DNA of 64,000 bases from Hymenopus coronatus (GCA_030762935.1 CM060898.1:96268781-96332780); one strand, 5' to 3'. Positions 30,965 to 42,732 are shown, counted from the stretch's first letter. Numbers and translations: made by a program. Notes: generated by a model not told the origin, from the sequence alone.

Positions 30965-32507
30965 AAAAAGACTACCGATTCTAGAAATTTTAAATCAAAG
31001 GTATTAAGAAAATCAATTTAAACTTTGATTGATGCTAATTAAATAGAATAAATTAATATATGCAGAATAAAACACATATTTAAATGAAACTTCTTATGAA
31101 TACTTCTTTTGCGCCAATAATGCCTGTACAAAAATCAAAGTTCTGCCTTTAATATTTTAGAAAATAACTTTTATGTCACTTCGATGCCCCCTTAACAAAC
31201 TTTAAGATTCATATTGTTCATTTACTGCCTACTACCTCTCCATTGATGTTCTGTAAGATCTCTCTCTCTCTCTCTTTCTCTGTCTCTCTCTCTCTCCCTT
31301 ACTCTGAGTATTCTGGGGAGAGGAGAATGGACAACAACAGTTACAATTTATGAGAATATTTAATAGGGACTAATATCTGCTCTGTTTGGAACGAGCTGCC
31401 GTTAGTTTTAAGATGTATTATCATTAAATTGTTTTTTAATCTAAGCAAGAGCAATTATAAATGTGTCGTATTAAATTTGCGTACTTCTATTTGCAAGTAG
31501 GCAAAATTTGTTTCTGTCGTAAAATAAAATGTTTAAGTTACCGTGATTCGCTAAACAGCTCTTCGACGAGCCACCTACTGATTACTGCTAAACTGGTGAT
31601 GCGCCTAGCATTGCGTTGCAACTATTGTAGCGAGAAAAACTTGAAGCGCGAGAAGCGCAAGAGAATAACGAAAAGCAAGACCCGCCAGAAAGGGCGTGAC
31701 TTTAAGCACAGGAGGCGCCAGAGTAACTTAAGTGCTCAAAGTACATGCTCTTATGTTAACGAAAATCTCGCCTGCATCAAGCTACCTTGCCATAGTTCCT
31801 GTGTTCTACTTTGTTAAATTTTACACTTCATAGTCACACATTGAAACATGTTTTATATTCTCGTTGACTGCTCAATCCTTTTCCCTTGCGCCTTACATGC
31901 TTTTTCGACAACCTTAGCATTCCTTAGGCTTATGAACACACTAATTCGATGAGTTCAAACTTGAGCCAAATGGGTTTCCCTATTTACTGAGATTCATGGA
32001 ATTTAATTGCCTTTGCAGCTATGACTTCGAGCTAATTGCTTCTTCCAATATGATTTCTTACTTAGAAACATATTTTGTAACATGGGTTTTTATTATTCGT
32101 TGATTTTAATGCATGATATTATTCATCGCAATTTTCCCATGCTTTTTATAAAATAATTATTATTTGAATAAGAAAATAAATCCGGCATAGAGGTGTAATT
32201 CCACCCTGACTCAGCTTTCCAGTTATTGTAAAACCTAAGCGGTCTTTTATTCTTGGTTTGGCCATGCCAGTATAACATTTTCCCATTCGTAACTTGCATT
32301 TACATCCAGCCTTTAACTGCAAGGTCACATCGGCGTTTTTCCCTTTGGAATATATTGTCTACAGGCAATGGTGTTAACACGTGTACTGTTATCAGTGGAT
32401 TTCTATTTTCTATAGATTTTGTTCCTTAGATCAAACATACACATTCACAATCTCATTCATACTTCCAGGCTCTGGAGAGAATATGGAATAACCTTACCTA
32501 GAGAAAA
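30965..32507. other. Low-copy segment
   Basis: 1.5 kb free of family H. (CT)n at 31259-31297. A 118-codon plus frame at 31461-31817 includes a basic stretch (KREKRKRITKSKTRQKGRD) in a GC-richer patch. It has no recognised domain or convincing splice sites and is left as hypothetical. Confidence 0.35.
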
Positions 32508-32590
32508 ATTCACACCCTCAGCCGGTAATCGAACCCGGGACCCCTTGTACAGTAGGCAGGAGCTCTACCACTGAGCTACGGAGCTAGCCA
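32508..32590 (-). repeat. tRNA-like SINE head
   Basis: On the minus strand AGCTCCGTAGCTCAGTGGTA (A box) and GGTCCCGGGTTCGATTACC (B box) give a good tRNA-like fold, and GAATTTTTCTCTAG follows. The acceptor stem does not close, and 58090-58230 has a related head plus body, so it is a SINE and not a tRNA gene. Confidence 0.65.
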
Positions 32591-33160
32591 TCTTTATCTT
32601 TTAGCCCCGCTCTTATCTTTTCCAACCTCCCTTCATTAATCTGTATGCTGAGGCCCACACATCTCGTAATATCTTTATCATTAATAGCTTTATGATTTTT
32701 CCAAATCATACTGTAGTACACTGTAAGATTTTTCTGAAAATTCAAACTCACTTGCAATAGCTCACTCTTTGGCAACTGCTGGATTTTAAAGAAAGATTCT
32801 ATTTACTTCCCATATATTTGGTATGGATTCTAGGAATAAGGAAGTCAGCACCATCGAGGCTAACATACGTACTAGCCAAAGAAACTTTTTTCATCGAGGA
32901 CGTTAGAACACAATTCTAGCTACCATATACAACGGCCTATGAAAAGACACTTCATCCACTAAATGAGAAAAATAACGCCACATGGCGCGATTTCTACACA
33001 ATAGACGCCATAACTACAGAAGACAGCCAAATTTCTAACTCCGACACATAGTGTCAAGATATGCAACGCACGGTTTTCACCACAAACTATGCCGCAACCA
33101 AAGATTCCACCAACCAGAAGAAGAATGCGTGTGTAAGTGTGCAACAAACAATGCGAGAGA
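32591..33160. other. Low-copy spacer
   Basis: No supported gene or repeat. Confidence 0.4.
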
Positions 33161-33311
33161 TTGAGTTAATTGTTTTTTCACACAAGTCGTGTGTAGGACA
33201 GGAGTTGGATAGGTGGTTCAACCCGGCTATGGCATTGAATTTTTCAGTCTGACTCTACCTATCCAACTCCTGTCCTACACACGGCTTGTGTGAAAAAAAC
33301 AATCAACTCAA
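33161..33311. repeat. Foldback (long imperfect hairpin)
   Basis: Arm 33161-33213 (includes CACACAAGTCGTGTGTAGG and ACAGGAGTTGGATAGG) pairs with arm 33258-33311 (CCTATCCAACTCCTGT, CCTACACACGGCTTGTGTG). About 52 base pairs with very few mismatches around a loop of about 44 bases. The inner CACAC...GTGTG motif equals the 3' motif of SINE S2. Confidence 0.9.
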
Positions 33312-33373
33312 TGCCAATTGACCATAATAGTTGGCTATACAATGAATCCTGGAACTTGAAGTACTTACAACGT

Positions 33374-33565
33374 TGTAAGTCGCCATTGAGGTTGTCATCT
33401 CAACATTATTTGAGATCATCTTGTGGTTTACCGGGAAACATGCGATTCAGTTGAGAAATTCAATGATATGCCGGTATGTTGCCATGGTAGCTCAGTGGTA
33501 GAGCAACCGGCTAGAGACCGGGAGATCCGTGGTGTTGCATTTTTCAATCTGACTCTACCTATCCA
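33374..33565 (+). mobile_element. tRNA-like SINE, family S2
   Basis: GTAAGTCGCCATTGAGGTTG, CTTGTGGTTTACCGGGAAAC and the tRNA-like core GGTAGCTCAGTGGTAGAGCA with CCGGCTAGAGACCGG, an anticodon-arm-like hairpin. The end CTCTACCTATCC equals part of the neighbouring foldback arm. Confidence 0.75.
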
Positions 33566-34375
33566 ATGCGAGAGAAACCATGCTCAAAACTGCAAAGAAA
33601 GGACAATCTCATTAATAAAACTAGGACAAGAATTATTATGCACATTGTGCGTTTTCTGTGTTTAATATACTTGGTATTACCGTGCTACTGAAAAGGTTGA
33701 CATGTCGGCTTCAAAGGCTGCGATAAGACGTTGTGTTTTACTCCACGTCTTTCCGTCATTTGTGATTTCTTCTGGTTGAAATGACGCGTTCATTAGTGCA
33801 CTACAAAACGTCGGTGACATCCCAGAATTATCAGTGCGTTATCTAAGAAGCTTGTATTCACAAAGATAAGGTCCATGTTAACCTTTTGAGTAGAACGGTA
33901 AGATATAGAAGAGAATGTAAAAAATTGAGTTCAAACACAAGTACATGAATATAACCTCTGACTTCATATAAATTAAGTAGTTGCTTTTCTGCTTACTTAT
34001 ACATCATGTAATGTTCATTAGTGTGCTGTGAACAGCGATGTATGCTATAATGAACCTTGAGCTAACGCTAATGTAGAGGCTCGCCAACTTGTGCGGGTGG
34101 CGAACACAGAAGTTGATGACTCACTCAGCTGTTCGCTAATGAGAGACAAGCCACCAGTGTGGTCTCCACAGTGTGTTTCATAAACCATGTGGCTTCTCCA
34201 GGAGAACGCTTCAATGGAGGTCTTTATAATCAGAGCAGACATTCTTCCACATGGACTCAGGAGCTACACAAAGAAAGTTTACCTCTCTGAACCCAGAGGC
34301 GGCTGCTAAACAGGGGGCACAAGTGCACGTTAACAACCCAACTTTTGACACCTTGAGATTTAATTGACACTATTT
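33566..34375. other. Low-copy spacer
   Basis: A 65-codon minus frame (34045-34242) lies in a GC-richer patch without recognised domain. No supported gene. Confidence 0.35.
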
Positions 34376-35200
34376 ACTTTAGCACTATGTACAATGTACG
34401 TAGTAAGTAGAGAAGGTATTATATTCCACCCAACAGTTCAATACCAAGATTTCACCGGAAATATATGTTTTGAGAACCCATAAATACAAAAGAAGAATTT
34501 TTATAAAAAGGTCCGTGCGTGTGTCTGCGCGCGCGTGTTCCAAAAACGATACCAAATTTGGCTATTTCAGTTCAATATCTTCCAAGTATGGGACAGGAAA
34601 ATTTTCAGAAAAATCCACCCACACCAAACTACCTTTTATATGGAAAAAAAATTCGCAAACTTTGAATGTCTCAAAAATGGTCATATTGATTAAAATGCCA
34701 TACATTAAATATATATACATAGCAAATAAAATGTGTATCTTGAATTTACTGGGTATAGCCTCTAAAGATCTCTTCATTCTGAATGAATTTGCATAACTGG
34801 TAAACGGTAAGAAGTAGACAAAAACTTAAAGCACAAAAATAGTTAAAATACGTAATTTATATCCTTTACATTTTCGTTTCCGAGATATTCCTTGTTATTG
34901 GTTTCAATTTTAAAATGCGTATACTTTTCTCAAACAGAAAGTCGCCCATGTTTCTTTTGCTTTACTCCTGGCCATACAAAGAAGCGAATTTCAATGACAA
35001 TCGTATAGCGACAGCTTTTTAAAATATTTGACTATCGCTCTACCATAGTGTATTTTCTGTTTCCTTCTGTACTTGTAAGAACTAAGTAATAACACCATTC
35101 CGCTAATGCATATCTTGATTAGCAGGGAGGGGAAGGGATAACCTTTTGTAAGAAGTTTGTTTGTAAAACACATAGAGAAAGTCATGTGAATGCAACACAT
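34376..35200 (+). repeat. Family H, full-length copy
   Basis: Diverged start ACTTTAGCACTATGTAC, leader CCAAGATTTCACCGGAAATA, a GC-alternating (GC)n/(GT)n tract at 34512-34538, GGTATAGCCTCTAAAGATC and ATAGAGAAAGTCATGTG. It ends AACACAT, where repeat R2 begins. Confidence 0.9.
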
Positions 35201-35805
35201 ATTTTTTTCTTTGAATTCCTTTAAACGTAACGTATATGTGGTAATCTAAGATATATGGTGTTTAAATCTACCGCGCTACTCCTATAAATTCGATTAGATG
35301 TGGCATCTATGTATGTAGTAGCATAACTTGAGTTGTGCACGTTTGAGTAGTTTTGCGCATGCTCAGGCTTTTTGCATTAAAAATTACCTTATGGAGAGAT
35401 ATCACGCGTGTGCACACTGCAAAGTGAGCTGTACTAGTGTGTTATAGTGGCTGTAATATTGTGTTAATCCCATCATCTTACGACTTGGACAGAAGGTAAA
35501 GTACTTGCGCGCGAAACCGCATATTTCAGACTGTCCATATTCTCAACTGAAATTTAATTTCCATAATCTTGCTTCTTGCGTTGGAACACTGACTTTATGA
35601 AGTAGGAACAAATATAAAAAACTACCGTTTATTTCGTAACACAAGTTATGTATAAGTATCATCATTGTCGTTGTCGACTTTGTTGTTGTTGTTGGGAGCG
35701 GCTGCAGTTGTTCGTAATCGTAATACGATTATGGAGCAGATGCTATTCACATTACTGGGGCTATCCGATACTCAATGTCTACTTACGAGCCACTGCTGTC
35801 TATCC
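35201..35805 (+). repeat. Dispersed repeat R2, copy 2
   Basis: Colinear with 25449-26245 from ATTTTTTTCTTTGAATTCC to GAGCCACTGCTGTC. It starts exactly at the end of a family H copy, so the family H element may have landed in the T-run at the R2 edge. Confidence 0.7.
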
Positions 35806-36600
35806 CTGCAGCTTCTGGATGGTTTCTCTGTCCTGAGGAGATAAATCGTCGTCGTTTTGAAAGCTCTGCCACTACAATGATGACATGAAACACGAGATTT
35901 GTTTACGTATTCAGCTTATCTCAAGTTTGTATTTCTAGAAAAATCTGGATATCGAATTTTCTAGTCTTCTTCTTCTTCACTGCATGGATTAGGCAAATTG
36001 ATTTTTCCGTCTTCCTTTGTCGATCTCCACCTTTTTCTTAGGTGTCCAAAATCATTTCTACCTTAATTATATTCGTTTACTATTGATTCAAATCAAATGC
36101 TTTCAATTCTCTTTGGACTTTGCAATTTTGACAGCTGGTATTAACAGTTTACAAGCATATATTTTAATAATACTACCACGAATATAATAAGACTACAGTA
36201 TTATTTCAGGACATGCTAACCCTTGGCGTGACTAAGTTTGGGTTTAGGTGGTTTTCGGTTGGAAACCTACCCTCGCAGTTGCCTGGTCTTCCACTTACTG
36301 GTCTCTTAAATGGGGCGTAAATTTCGATTTACAAGCAGATATTTTACTGTGTTGACTCTCACCCCTAGTACATGCTCGTCTTTTATTTGTAAATGGTTAT
36401 TGTCCACTGGCAGAGGGGAAAGGTCCCATTTGAAGGCCATCATGTTTTGGAGAAAACTACTCAATAGTCCATATACATTTATATTTTTTTTTTTATTTAT
36501 TTATGCTAAGCTAAATGAATATGACCGGTGTTCAGTCCTGGCTCTTTACCGGTCATACTTATGTTTTATAACGGTTTATTAATTCTAGTTTATTACATAA
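35806..36600. other. Low-copy spacer
   Basis: AT-rich with a T-run at 36485-36496. No supported gene. Confidence 0.4.
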
Positions 36601-36639
36601 TTTTGTCTGTATTTACTGTCCATACCCATTTACTTTTCA

Positions 36640-37185
36640 CTTTGTATTTGAATTGTCCAATCTTCTTACTGTCTTTTTGAAACATTTCAAGTACCGCTAC
36701 ATTTCTATCTTAAACCATTTCTTATTGATATACTCTTTTCTCCAAACTTCGGTCCCTTTATATTTAAATAATATATGTTCCATATCTTAATTTCTGTCAC
36801 ACATAGAACTTTGGTTTTGAGGAATACCCTGTCTTAAACTTTTTAACCCCCATACTCCTGCTTTAACCCATGCAATACATTCTCTCTCCTCTTTATTTGT
36901 CACATCTATATACTTTTCCCTTCCCCACGAGTCTTTCTTTAGTATATAAAAAACTAAAGATCTCTTTTCAGCTATCTCACTAAATATTTTTGGTATTTCT
37001 ATATCCTCAAATCTTTTCTTTGCCAACTTCCAGAAATTATTCACATTATTTTCTCTCCTTCTCCACATTTCCTCTAACCCACTACTTTCCAAGTTATTTC
37101 TGAGACAGTCTACCCATCCCTTGTTCTTTAAGCTTTTCTCCTAATATACTAAACACTGTTTTAACAAATTCCTTTCATCCAAATT
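36640..37185 (-). pseudogene. LINE ORF2 C-terminal region, clade with IAW motif
   Basis: On the minus strand LKNKGWVDCLRNNLESSGLE runs into one open frame (37092-36787). It has EEMWRRRENNVNNFWKLAKK, SLVFYILKKDSWGREKYIDV and NKEERECIAWVKAGVWGLKS, then a stop, then DMEHILFKYKGTEVWRK in register. This is the C-terminal domain of non-LTR ORF2 proteins with '…YxDxxxxxERxxIAWxKxGxWRLK…CPxC…H.L..C'. In place of the zinc-knuckle cysteines only MCDRN remains. Dead. Confidence 0.7.
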
Positions 37186-37238
37186 CAATACCAAAATACA
37201 TTTATATTAGCATTATCCGGCTACTAAGTGCTTACGAT

Positions 37239-37402
37239 AGCAAGTCGCTATTAAGATATTATCTCTGAAGTGAGACAGGTCGGTTGGTTAGCCGGGTAAA
37301 CACTTGAATAAATTGGAGAATTTGATGTCCTACCGGCATGTTGTCATAGTTGCTCAATGGCTTGAGCAACCGCACGGAGAGTGGGAGAACCGTGTTTAAA
37401 AC
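37239..37402 (+). repeat. SINE S2, decayed copy
   Basis: CAAGTCGCTATTAAGATATT and TAGTTGCTCAATGGCTTGAG with GAGCAACCGCACGGAGAGTG parallel the S2 order at 22894 and 33374. It separates two LINE relics. Confidence 0.55.
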
Positions 37403-37419
37403 TTAACAACAATTAACAA

Positions 37420-38000
37420 AACACCCTTTAATAAATCACCAATACAACACTTTACAAATGTCTACTTAATTCTTCCCGAATCTCTTTATTTCCAAAGAGT
37501 TCTCTTCTAGTACAACCTTTCACACCTTCTCAAAAACGTAATTTACTTTTATTTCTCTCGTTCATGATCCAGGAATCGCTACCACAGCCGTTGTTTTATA
37601 AAATTCAGCGTTTGTAATTTCTAATTTGATTTGTAATGAACTTGTTACTGTGCACATATTGGGTGAAACATTGATTTTACTTTCTATGTCTTTATCTCTA
37701 TCAAAAACCGTATTGCAACCCAAATACTCAAAGTGTGTATTTTGGCTTCTATAATCATTTTAGAGCTTCATTAGGACATTTTCCTTTATGTGGCATCTCT
37801 TTACTTGTTGCGATTTACTTTATAAGTGTGATTTACTTGTTGATAGTTTCATTTTATAATTATTTTCTATAGCATTCAACTTCTAAACAGAGCGTTGCGA
37901 ATAATTATCACTTTTTATTTTAATACCGCGTCATCGGCATACAATAAAATATTAAAATAACAGCAATTTCATTTTTAGTACAAAACAATATTTCATCTAA
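37420..38000 (-). pseudogene. Endonuclease-reverse transcriptase LINE relic with YADD
   Basis: Minus-strand ILLYADDAVLK places the RT catalytic YADD at 37931-37942. Downstream, in shifting frames, come fragments matching the same protein type: YLGCNTVFDRDKDIESKIN-like, FYKTTAVV, GSWIMNERNKSKLRF and EGVKGCTRRELFGNKEIREE (compare LYGSExW...FLRxVxGCTRRDRIRNExIREEL). Many frameshifts and stops. Dead. Confidence 0.65.
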
Positions 38001-38035
38001 CTACCATATTTATGCTGTGAAAGAGGTTAAAATTG

Positions 38036-38432
38036 TACATTTCTCAATCACATGCTTTTCTCTATTCGCTCTTGTTTAAGTTATTATTACAAACGTTAAT
38101 CCGTTTACTTCTGATAATTGAGAGAAAATTTCATTATACGTTTATGCATTTTGCTGTAAGTATAAGAATACAATAGGCTAAAGTGACTAACTACTTGAAA
38201 AAATTTTAGGAATATGAAAATTCAAACCAATAAATAACATGTAACTTCTCAGAAGTGATGAATTCGGCATGAATTGTATGCTTAAACGAGATACACACTT
38301 TTTGTGCAATATGTGCAGTAAGCACATTCACACGAAGCTTTTTCTAAAAGGAGGTCTCAAAACGTGAATTTATAGTGAAATAATGATAAGGAATTTTTGG
38401 GTGGAATGTAGTACTTTCGCTCGCTCTTTTTC
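38036..38432 (-). repeat. Family H copy, deleted and decayed
   Basis: TTCTCAATCACATGCTTTTC start, AATACAATAGGCTAAAGTG, AATTGTATGCTTAAACGAGA, then a jump to AAGCTTTTTCTAAAAGG and GGAATTTTTGGGTGGAATG. The region between the start and leader boxes is deleted. Confidence 0.7.
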
Positions 38433-38449
38433 TATCCCTTTGTGCGAGC

Positions 38450-39464
38450 ATGTGTGTGAGGGCGTGGATGATGTGTATGCATAGTGTAACTCAAACTAAA
38501 ATTCGATTAAATTCCAAATTCTTTAAAGGATGCAACACGAAGATTATTAGAAAAATCAGTAATCCCAAGCTACACTTTACATGGAAACTTTTTTTACTTA
38601 TTTTTCTTTCTCAAAAAATGAATCTATAATTTTGATTAAAATACCATAATTATGTTAAAGATAATTATTTATATGGCAAACAAAATGCTTATCTTAAGTT
38701 TTCTGGGAATGACCTATGAAGTCATTCAGAATGACTATACATGGAAACTATTTCGGAATTTTTATTTTCTTAAAAATGGTTCTAAAGATTTTGATTAAAA
38801 TATCGTACATTTATATAAAAATAAAATATTATATTGCTTAAGTCCTGTTCATTGTGGATAATTTTTGCATAAACTTAAACTGGTTTTTCATAACTGCTAA
38901 ACGTAAGAGATTCAATAAAATCTTACTGAACAAAAATATAGATGTCGTTAAAACACACAATTAATGTCAAATATAGTTTTTGAGGAATTGACTATTCTCC
39001 AGATATTCCTTGTTTTTTGGTTTAAATTCTCAAATTTTTTATACTTTCTCATACTCGTTTTATTCGTTTTTCATCTTGGCCATGCAAGGGGAACGGAATA
39101 TTAAATATATTTTTGTGGAGTTGACAATTCCCTCGATATTCCTTGTTTTGGGTTTAAATTCTCCAATTTAATATACTTTCACATAGGTATGATAAGTTGT
39201 CATTGTTTTTGTTTTTTCATCTTAACCATGCAAGGAGAACGGAATATAAAATAATCACATAGCAACCAGGTCTTAAAGGTTTTGACCATCACTTAAACCT
39301 ACTGTATTACCTTATTCCCCTTATACCTACAAGAAAATGTGTAATAAAATAAGTTCTGCATATTTATCTAAATGTTACTAACATGAATTAGGCAGAAGAA
39401 TAAGCTTGTAAGAATAATTTGTTGAAGAATGGGAAGAGACGATCATTCTAATGCAACACATCAG
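38450..39464 (+). repeat. Family H copy with two internal duplications
   Basis: TACACTTTACATGGAAAC... recurs as TATACATGGAAACTATTTC, so 38570-38660 is repeated at 38735-38800. GTTTTTGAGGAATTGACTATTC...CATGCAAGGGGAACGGAATA recurs at 39110-39245. It ends AACACATCAG|ATTTTT. The element grew to about 1 kb. Confidence 0.85.
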
Positions 39465-40177
39465 ATTTTTAAATCTCTGTCAGTCATTGTCGGCAAGCCG
39501 ATGGTAGGCTGTAAGAGCTTTCTAGGAGTCTATGGGTGGGTGATTGCAAAAATGGTCAATACCGGTTAATCTGTTTGAGAACATTTAATGGAGGCAATAT
39601 ACAAGATGTGTTGGAACGAGGGGCCAATTGTTGAAGGTGAATAATCAAATTGTGTCTGAAATAAATTCACGAAAAACTGCAAGTATTTGGTATTATATTT
39701 GCAAAATTCTGTGTCTTAATAACTTCTTGATTTTTGCAAATATTTTTCCTAATAAAAGTAAAAGCGTAAGTTGCCGTTACTTCCTGAATCGGCGAATGTT
39801 CCGGCTAAGTCGGTGAAGAACTTAGCGCAGTATTTGTAAGAACTGTAAGTCGAAGATGCAGAAAGCGCAGAGAACTATTTAAATATACGAAATACCGCTC
39901 TTTTATTAACCTAAGCCACTCCTACATCATAACTGCCCCACCAAAGTGTCTGTGTTATAGGTTACCAAAATTTTAAGCTTCTAGCTTTTACGTGCGTTTA
40001 CAGGTGTCCTTTAGATTTCATAACACTGATTCTCATGATCTGAGCTATTTGGACCAATTGTGACATCTAGATAATTGCTTTATCTCAAAGCTTATGTTGC
40101 CTGCTAATGATACTTCGTAGTAACTGAACTGTAATCCGTGCTTATTATACATTATTCGTTGATTTTAACATTCATTA
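39465..40177. other. Low-copy spacer
   Basis: A 62-codon plus frame without recognised domain at 39628-39816. No supported gene. Confidence 0.4.
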
Positions 40178-40770
40178 ATGGGACAGAGCCTTGGCAGAGG
40201 GATTAAAGCGCTCACCAAGGCCTGGATTCGATCCCAGGGGACCACATGTGGGGTTTGTGATGGAAAAAGCTTCTTGTGGACGGGTTTCTCCGAGTATTTC
40301 GTCTCCCTCTTCAATGATTCCACCACCTGCTCCATAACCCCTTTCATTTCATCCATTTCACCGTCAATGTGCATCATTTTTTCCCTCACTCTCATACCGG
40401 GCATCGGGCTGATCACCTAAGATGACTATTCTCTTTTATCCAGAATCTCTTCCGTGGCCTAGGGGTTCCTAAAATCCGTGGAGCTCTATGGCTTTTTTTC
40501 TGGCGTGAAAATCCTTAGCATGACTTCCGGAAGGGAAGTAAAGCTGGGAATATATTTACGGCACATAAAAGAACCTCAAGCCTGATAAAGAGGCCTCTGA
40601 GCAAAATCAAACAATATTTCACTCCCAATATAGTATGGAGCGACCGTTCATAAATGAAACTTCATTCAATTTCTTTCACTGATCTAGAATCCATATACTC
40701 CGCAACAAGCATTTGACCCCAGGCGCTGGCTTGTAAGTTTCTCCACACCAGCAGGCTAAATATCGAAAGA
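40178..40770 (+). mobile_element. tRNA-derived SINE S8, split by SINE S3
   Basis: Head CAGAGCCTTGGCAGAGGGAT with a B-box-like GGATTCGATCCC, then TCATACCGGGCATCGGGCTG-ATCAC shared with 5510-5820. After an S3 insertion it resumes with CCCCAGGCGCTGGCTTGTAA, again shared with 5510-5820. Confidence 0.65.
40448..40682 (+). mobile_element. SINE S3 nested in S8
   Basis: GTGGCCTAGGGGTTCC head, AATCCTTAGCATGACTTCC, GGAAGGGAAGTAAAGCTGG, CATAAAAGAACCTCAAGCC and AGAGGCCTCTGAGCAAAATC. Flanked by TCCAGAATC (40439-40447) and TCTAGAATC (40683-40691), a probable 9-bp target duplication with one change. Confidence 0.7.
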
Positions 40771-41406
40771 TATGAAATTGCTTCTTGCAATTAATTCTAT
40801 ATTTCCCTATTCTTTCTATGTAAAATAATTATTAATTTAACAGAATAATATTTCTGGTATAAATAGTTTCTGATTCACATATGAGGATCATCTCCTTTGG
40901 TCCAGGTCAAGACGCTGGGACCATAAGCTATCTCCAAACTCGTAGGAACCATCAACACTTCACTTCCTTTCTGCTTAAGGAAGAAGGTTAAATTCAGTTG
41001 GCACTCGTGTTGTTTATTTCTAAATAGCTAAACGTACTCAGTCTCGTCACTTTGTTTGCTCATACATATTAATAAGTGTTCCCGAAATTGCTTGCTTTGT
41101 TTCTGAAAGGCACTTGCTGCAGAAGTTTCCCATTACTCTTCAGTCAGGATCATGTAGTAATGGATGTGTTAACCACTCGAGTGTTTTTATCCCAGAGCCA
41201 TGTGGACAGTGATTGATGTGGACATTCTACAGCTTTATCCGCCAACTTGTCAAATAAATTCTGGTGAAGAAACGAGCGATTGGATATCGAAGCAAGCTTA
41301 TGTTTGTATACATATTTCATTGCTGAAGACTGCGCAAAGGAGTTGATTAGCGTTTGCAGTTTTCAGTTTTCTTAAGAGACTTTCATGTTGATTTTTCTAA
41401 CCTTTT
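40771..41406. other. Low-copy spacer
   Basis: No supported gene or repeat. Confidence 0.4.
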
Positions 41407-41509
41407 ACTTTCTCCACCATGTAATAGTAGATAGAGAAGGTATCGCATTCCACCCAAAATCGATAGCGAGATTTCACCCCTGTATCCAAAAACATTTCTA
41501 GGTTCTTTA
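41407..41509 (+). repeat. Family H 5'-end fragment
   Basis: ACTTTCTCCACCATG start and leader box GATAGCGAGATTTCACC, then CTGTATCCAAAAACATTTCTA. It is followed directly by another family H start. Confidence 0.8.
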
Positions 41510-42347
41510 GTACGTATGTACAATGTACAAGTACATAGTAGGTAAAGGAGGTATTTTAATCCACCTAAAAATTCTATACCGAAGATATATGTTTTGAGAA
41601 CACTTGCACCAAGAAATTCATTTTTATACAAAAAAAAAGTCCGTGTGTGTGTGTGTGTATGGGCAGTACAGCTCAAAAACGAAACGTCCGTTAAATACCA
41701 AACTTGGTATTTAATTTTGTATCTTCAAACGATGCCACACGAAGATTTGCAAGAAAACCTCCCCCCCCCCGCCGAACTATCCTTGACATGGAACATTTTC
41801 GAAAGTTTTATTTTAAAAATAGCAATTTTTTTATTAAAATACCGTATATTAAATATATTCACATGACAAAGAAAATGTATATCTTGAATTTTCTGGGAAT
41901 AGCCTCTGAAGATCTCTTCACTCTGGATGTCTTTTGTATAACTAGCAAACCATAAAAGGTAGGCAAAAGCTTACTACTGAAAAAATATAGAATTCGTTAA
42001 AACTCACCATTTACGTTATATAGTTTTCATAGAATTAACGTTTCCAAGATATTCCTTGTTATTGGTTTCAATTTTAAACTGTTTAAACTTATCTCAAACG
42101 GGAAATGATCTTTCGTTTCACATCTCTTTTTTTTAACTTCTGACCATGCAAAGAGAATAGAATTTCAATTGTTTCACAGCGGCTAGCTTTTAAAATATTG
42201 TGTGTATTTCCTTATTTCCCTTCTACTTACAACGAAGCAAGTAATATAATTTCTGTTACTGTTTTTAATGATCAGCGTAATAATCTTTTGTAAGAATTGT
42301 TTATTTGCAAAACAAGTAGAGAAAGTCATGTAAATGAAACAAACCAG
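41510..42347 (+). repeat. Family H, full-length copy
   Basis: Diverged start TTCTTTAGTACGTATGTAC with an extended palindrome (ACAATGTACAAGTACATAG), (GT)n at 41641-41658 and AATACCAAACTTGGTATTT. A C-run lies at 41761-41770, then GGGAATAGCCTCTGAAGATC, and it ends AGAGAAAGTCATGTAAATG...CAG. Confidence 0.9.
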
Positions 42348-42354
42348 AATGGGT

Positions 42355-42610
42355 CCATATGTAGGTGTATGTACCTTTGAACAGTATATCTTAAAAATGG
42401 AAAATACATTACATACATAACTTGATATTTAAATCCTGCACCTTTAAAGGATGCGACCCCCAAATTTCCCTTTACATACAATTTTTGAAAATATTGATCT
42501 TTTCAAAAGTGGTTAAAACGATTTTGATTAAAACACCACAATTTTAAGATTTATTAAGTATATCTTAAATTTTCTGGAAATAGCTTATGAAGCACTCTTC
42601 ATTCTGCATG
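42355..42610 (+). repeat. Family H internal fragment
   Basis: Starts in the GT-tract region (TATGTAGGTGTATGTACC), with AACTTGATATTTAAATCC, GATTTTGATTAAAACACC and ATAGCTTATGAAGCAC. It turns at TTCATTCTGCATG into an inverted fragment. Confidence 0.75.
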
Positions 42611-42732
42611 GATCTTTTTGTAAACATGCCTTTTTTGTACTTAGGGGGCCTCAAAACAATTATTCGGTGAACTTTTAGGTAGAATACAGTACCTTCTCTG
42701 TCTACAATACACGTGGTGCGTGTAGATAAAGT
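42611..42732 (-). repeat. Family H 5'-end fragment, inverted
   Basis: TTTTTGTAAACATGCC, GGGGGCCTCAAAACAATT, GTACCTTCTCTGTCTAC and a terminal palindrome variant (ACACGTGGTGCGTGT) ending AGATAAAGT. Confidence 0.75.

Noticed and set aside
31461..31817. 118-codon frame with a basic stretch
   Set aside because: No recognised domain, no splice context and no second evidence; kept only as a note in the spacer entry.
32508..32590. Minus-strand tRNA-like cloverleaf candidate
   Set aside because: A and B boxes are strong but the acceptor stem does not pair and a SINE body follows.
33480..33530. tRNA-like sequence GGTAGCTCAGTGGTAGAGCA
   Set aside because: Good A box and an anticodon-like hairpin, but no closing acceptor stem, and the surrounding body repeats at 22894 and 37239. 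It is a SINE head, not a tRNA gene.
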